Below are positions 61,881-64,000 of a stretch of 64,000 bases of DNA, piece after piece; within the stretch, counting starts at the first letter, position 1; each line of letters starts with the position of its first letter. The translations under genes were made by a program, and so were the position numbers. The notes under the pieces were generated by a model, which made no database searches, was not told where the DNA came from, and saw only the letters and a program-made list of their open reading frames with translations. Source of the DNA: Pegea sp. RAD2-039 (Eukaryota > Chordata > Thaliacea > Salpida > Salpidae); contig JAQGEQ010000179.1 in NCBI GenBank assembly GCA_034620365.1, positions 434,001 through 498,000 on the forward strand, read 5' to 3'.

Positions 61881-64000
61881 ACAAATCGATTAAAATACAG
61901 TCGGAAATAATCCGACGGATTTTTTAGGATTGTGAGATTGTTAAGCAGAGCTACATACCATCCATTAGTGAGTACCTAACAGACTGGCTAATAGAACCTC
62001 CCATTAAATGGATGTAAATGGAAAAAGTAAGACATCTTACTCATCCAAAGGCGTTAAGTAGATGTCTTTTCTAATAAATCTAACTTGTTTCTTTTGACAA
62101 GTTTTCAGATCTGCTAAATGCTTCTGTACTTTTTGCCTACTTACTACTTATAATGTTTTAGAAATGGCGAAATGATAGGCTTACCGAGCTCTAAACAGAT
62201 GTTCTTCTGATTTTTTCTTCTTATGATTTTTCGAATAATTTTTTACTTAACATTTTTCACATTTTGAGTAAATTTTTATGACGAGTTAATTGCTAAATAT
62301 CTTAACAGCAATTTTATTTTTAACATTTTTTTATTTTTTACGATTTGCTTCAAGGACATTTTCTTATATAAGTATTAATTAACTTATACAAGCACTCGTT
62401 TAACGTTTTTATCGCAAAATCATTGTTTTCTGAATGTCAAGATTAATTAAAAAATTTACAACTTTGTCGAAAAGATGTTTGTGGAAAATAAATAGCCAAC
62501 AAATAAAAAATTTCCAAGAAATAAAAAAACAAAATTTAACTAGAAACCGATTGATGAAATGCAGTTCTCAACTAATTTTGCAAATCATAACGTTAATGAA
62601 TATAAGAAAAAAAAAATTCCACGAAAAATAGTTTCAAAAACTGCTCCTTATGTTTGTTCAGTAAAGGAACTATAAAGCAATTTATTGAACTTTTATTTCA
62701 CATACTTAAAATAACTTATTTCAAGAAAGAAATTCAAATTATTCAATTTAATTATCTTAAGATAAAAGAAAGCTTGAAAACTTTATTAGAAATTCAATGC
62801 ATCTTCCTATCAGGCCTGGTAACAATATCTTTTTACATTGAGTTTATCTTACGTATTAACTACATCTATTTAAACAATTTTTAGGTTAAAGTTAAACATC
62901 TATTCTACTTCATAAAATGCGTGAAAAAGAAATTATTAAAGTGAAAATTTAAAGACACCAAAAACTGTACAGTTCAATAAATATATCTTACTGATAAAAC
63001 TTAGTTTACCATTAAACTTCTTTGTTAGAATTTAAATGATACGATTGTGTAAACCCCTTTATTCACTTTTTCGACAACAAAATGAAAGTTTTATTTTAAC
63101 AAAACTAAATATATTTTTTTTACTTTTAAGCTTTTGCGTCAATTAAAAATGATTTTTGAGACGAAATTTTTAAACAACCAAATGTTTGGAAAGTTTTATA
63201 CATAAACAATACACAAATATTTCGTTTTTATATAACCTAATTATTACAAGGTGAACAAATCTGTTTTCATCAAACAAGTTTTAAATATTTTGATAATAAC
63301 TTATCACTAACTAATACTAAGTTAAGCATTCAGATTTTCATCTTTACTTTTGATAATAACGAAGTTATGGGTTGGATTTTAATCAAAACTCTCATGAGAA
63401 CAGTTTAAGAATGTCAACTAGGCGACAAAGGTCAAGCCTGTTAGAAACTGTCGATACATTAACCATAATGCAGTATAAATAAGTAGCTAACAGATAACTG
63501 ACATCAAATAACTTTTGCCCTTTAAAGTGATAAGCCTATAACTATTCAATCATAAAGTTTCACCTTCTATATAATTCCTGTTTAATTAATTTGATGTTCG
63601 GCTATTCTGAAGGATTTATTTTTTATTCGCTTAGCTTCATCTATTAGTAATTAACCTTCGCCTTATGCGAAAGTAATAAAAAGCTTTTACTTGAATAAGT
63701 TGTGAAGTAGTGGCTTGACGTTCATCATTTTATACTCTATCATTAACTACCCATTAAATTTTTACATGTTTGGGATTCGTTATCTAAATTTTAAATATAA
63801 AAGCAACAACTTTTGTAAGTATTTTGATTGTCTAAACTAAGAACTTCAAAGCTATGAGTTGCAGATTTTGTTTCTGAAAGATTTGTAACGTTTCAAAGTA
63901 TAATTTCATAAATTAAATTCAACTATAAACTTTATAACTGCTTGATTCAAATATTTCAAAATAAAATCTATAGTTGACCCATACAAAAAATTTGAACAAA
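61881..64000. other. A+T-rich flank upstream of Pitx, no gene seen
   Basis: No supported gene. The plus frames at 62434-62631 and 62654-62884 are Lys/Ile/Asn-rich chance frames. A first non-coding exon and promoter of Pitx may lie here or beyond the window, but no clear element could be identified. Confidence 0.45.

Noticed and set aside
62434..62884. Two plus-strand frames upstream of Pitx
   Set aside because: Lys/Ile/Asn-dominated, without motifs; expected by chance in this base composition.
1..64000. tRNA, rRNA or CRISPR elements
   Set aside because: No B-box with a matching A-box and cloverleaf, no rRNA core and no spaced direct repeats were found by reading. A covariance-model search was not possible, so small RNA genes could have been missed.

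Overview
This is animal nuclear DNA, very A+T-rich (roughly 70% by eye), with introns, long gene-poor stretches and decayed retroelements. Nothing looks prokaryotic: no operons, ribosome binding sites, CRISPR array or recognisable tRNA/rRNA genes. The one gene I can name with confidence is a Pitx-type homeobox gene on the minus strand at about 58.5-60.9 kb, probably with one more 5' exon near 61.6-61.9 kb. The organism looks like a small-genome invertebrate. The many TGACGTCA words around the Pitx locus remind me of ascidian tunicate DNA, but that is an inference; an A+T-rich cnidarian or another invertebrate is not excluded.

Layout. 0.9-3.1 kb (plus) holds a long, probably intronless reading frame of 608 codons that passes, by a one-base frame change near 2.70 kb, into a second 153-codon frame. 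I do not recognise it; it is either a young pseudogene or a gene with a sequence error. 5.5-6.75 kb (plus) is a decayed LINE: linker, reverse transcriptase (RT) core and the conserved C-terminal part. Directly after it, 7.2-8.2 kb (plus) is a decayed Ty3/gypsy gag-protease segment. 10.3-11.2 kb (minus) is the RT of a second, different LINE family. 14.8-15.0 kb (minus) is a short coiled-coil reading frame with two stops, possibly a LINE ORF1 or gag relic.

From about 15 to 53 kb there is no gene I can name. The sequence is A+T-rich with scattered pockets of higher G+C (16.0-17.3, 19.7-20.0, 23.0-23.4, 27.9-28.2, 38.7-39.0, 40.5-40.7, 45.1-45.2 and 52.3-52.8 kb). These are the best places for enhancers or isolated exons. 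The most exon-like are a minus-strand piece ending in a consensus donor at 45.12 kb and a 53-codon plus-strand frame at 19.80 kb.

53.3-56.2 kb is different again: two G+C-richer islands with repeated TGACGTCA (CRE/ATF-type) sites. One has a 25-bp tandem repeat, a CCAAT box, then an ATG and a GTAAGT donor in promoter-like order. The other has a short frame beginning with a signal-peptide-like segment.

How the parts work together: Pitx is a developmental transcription factor, and the gene-poor flank downstream of it is what one would expect of a regulatory landscape, interrupted by old retroelement debris at the far end. No coherent multi-gene system that is clearly new was found. The unidentified 0.9-3.1 kb gene and the CRE-rich promoter-like island are the most open questions.
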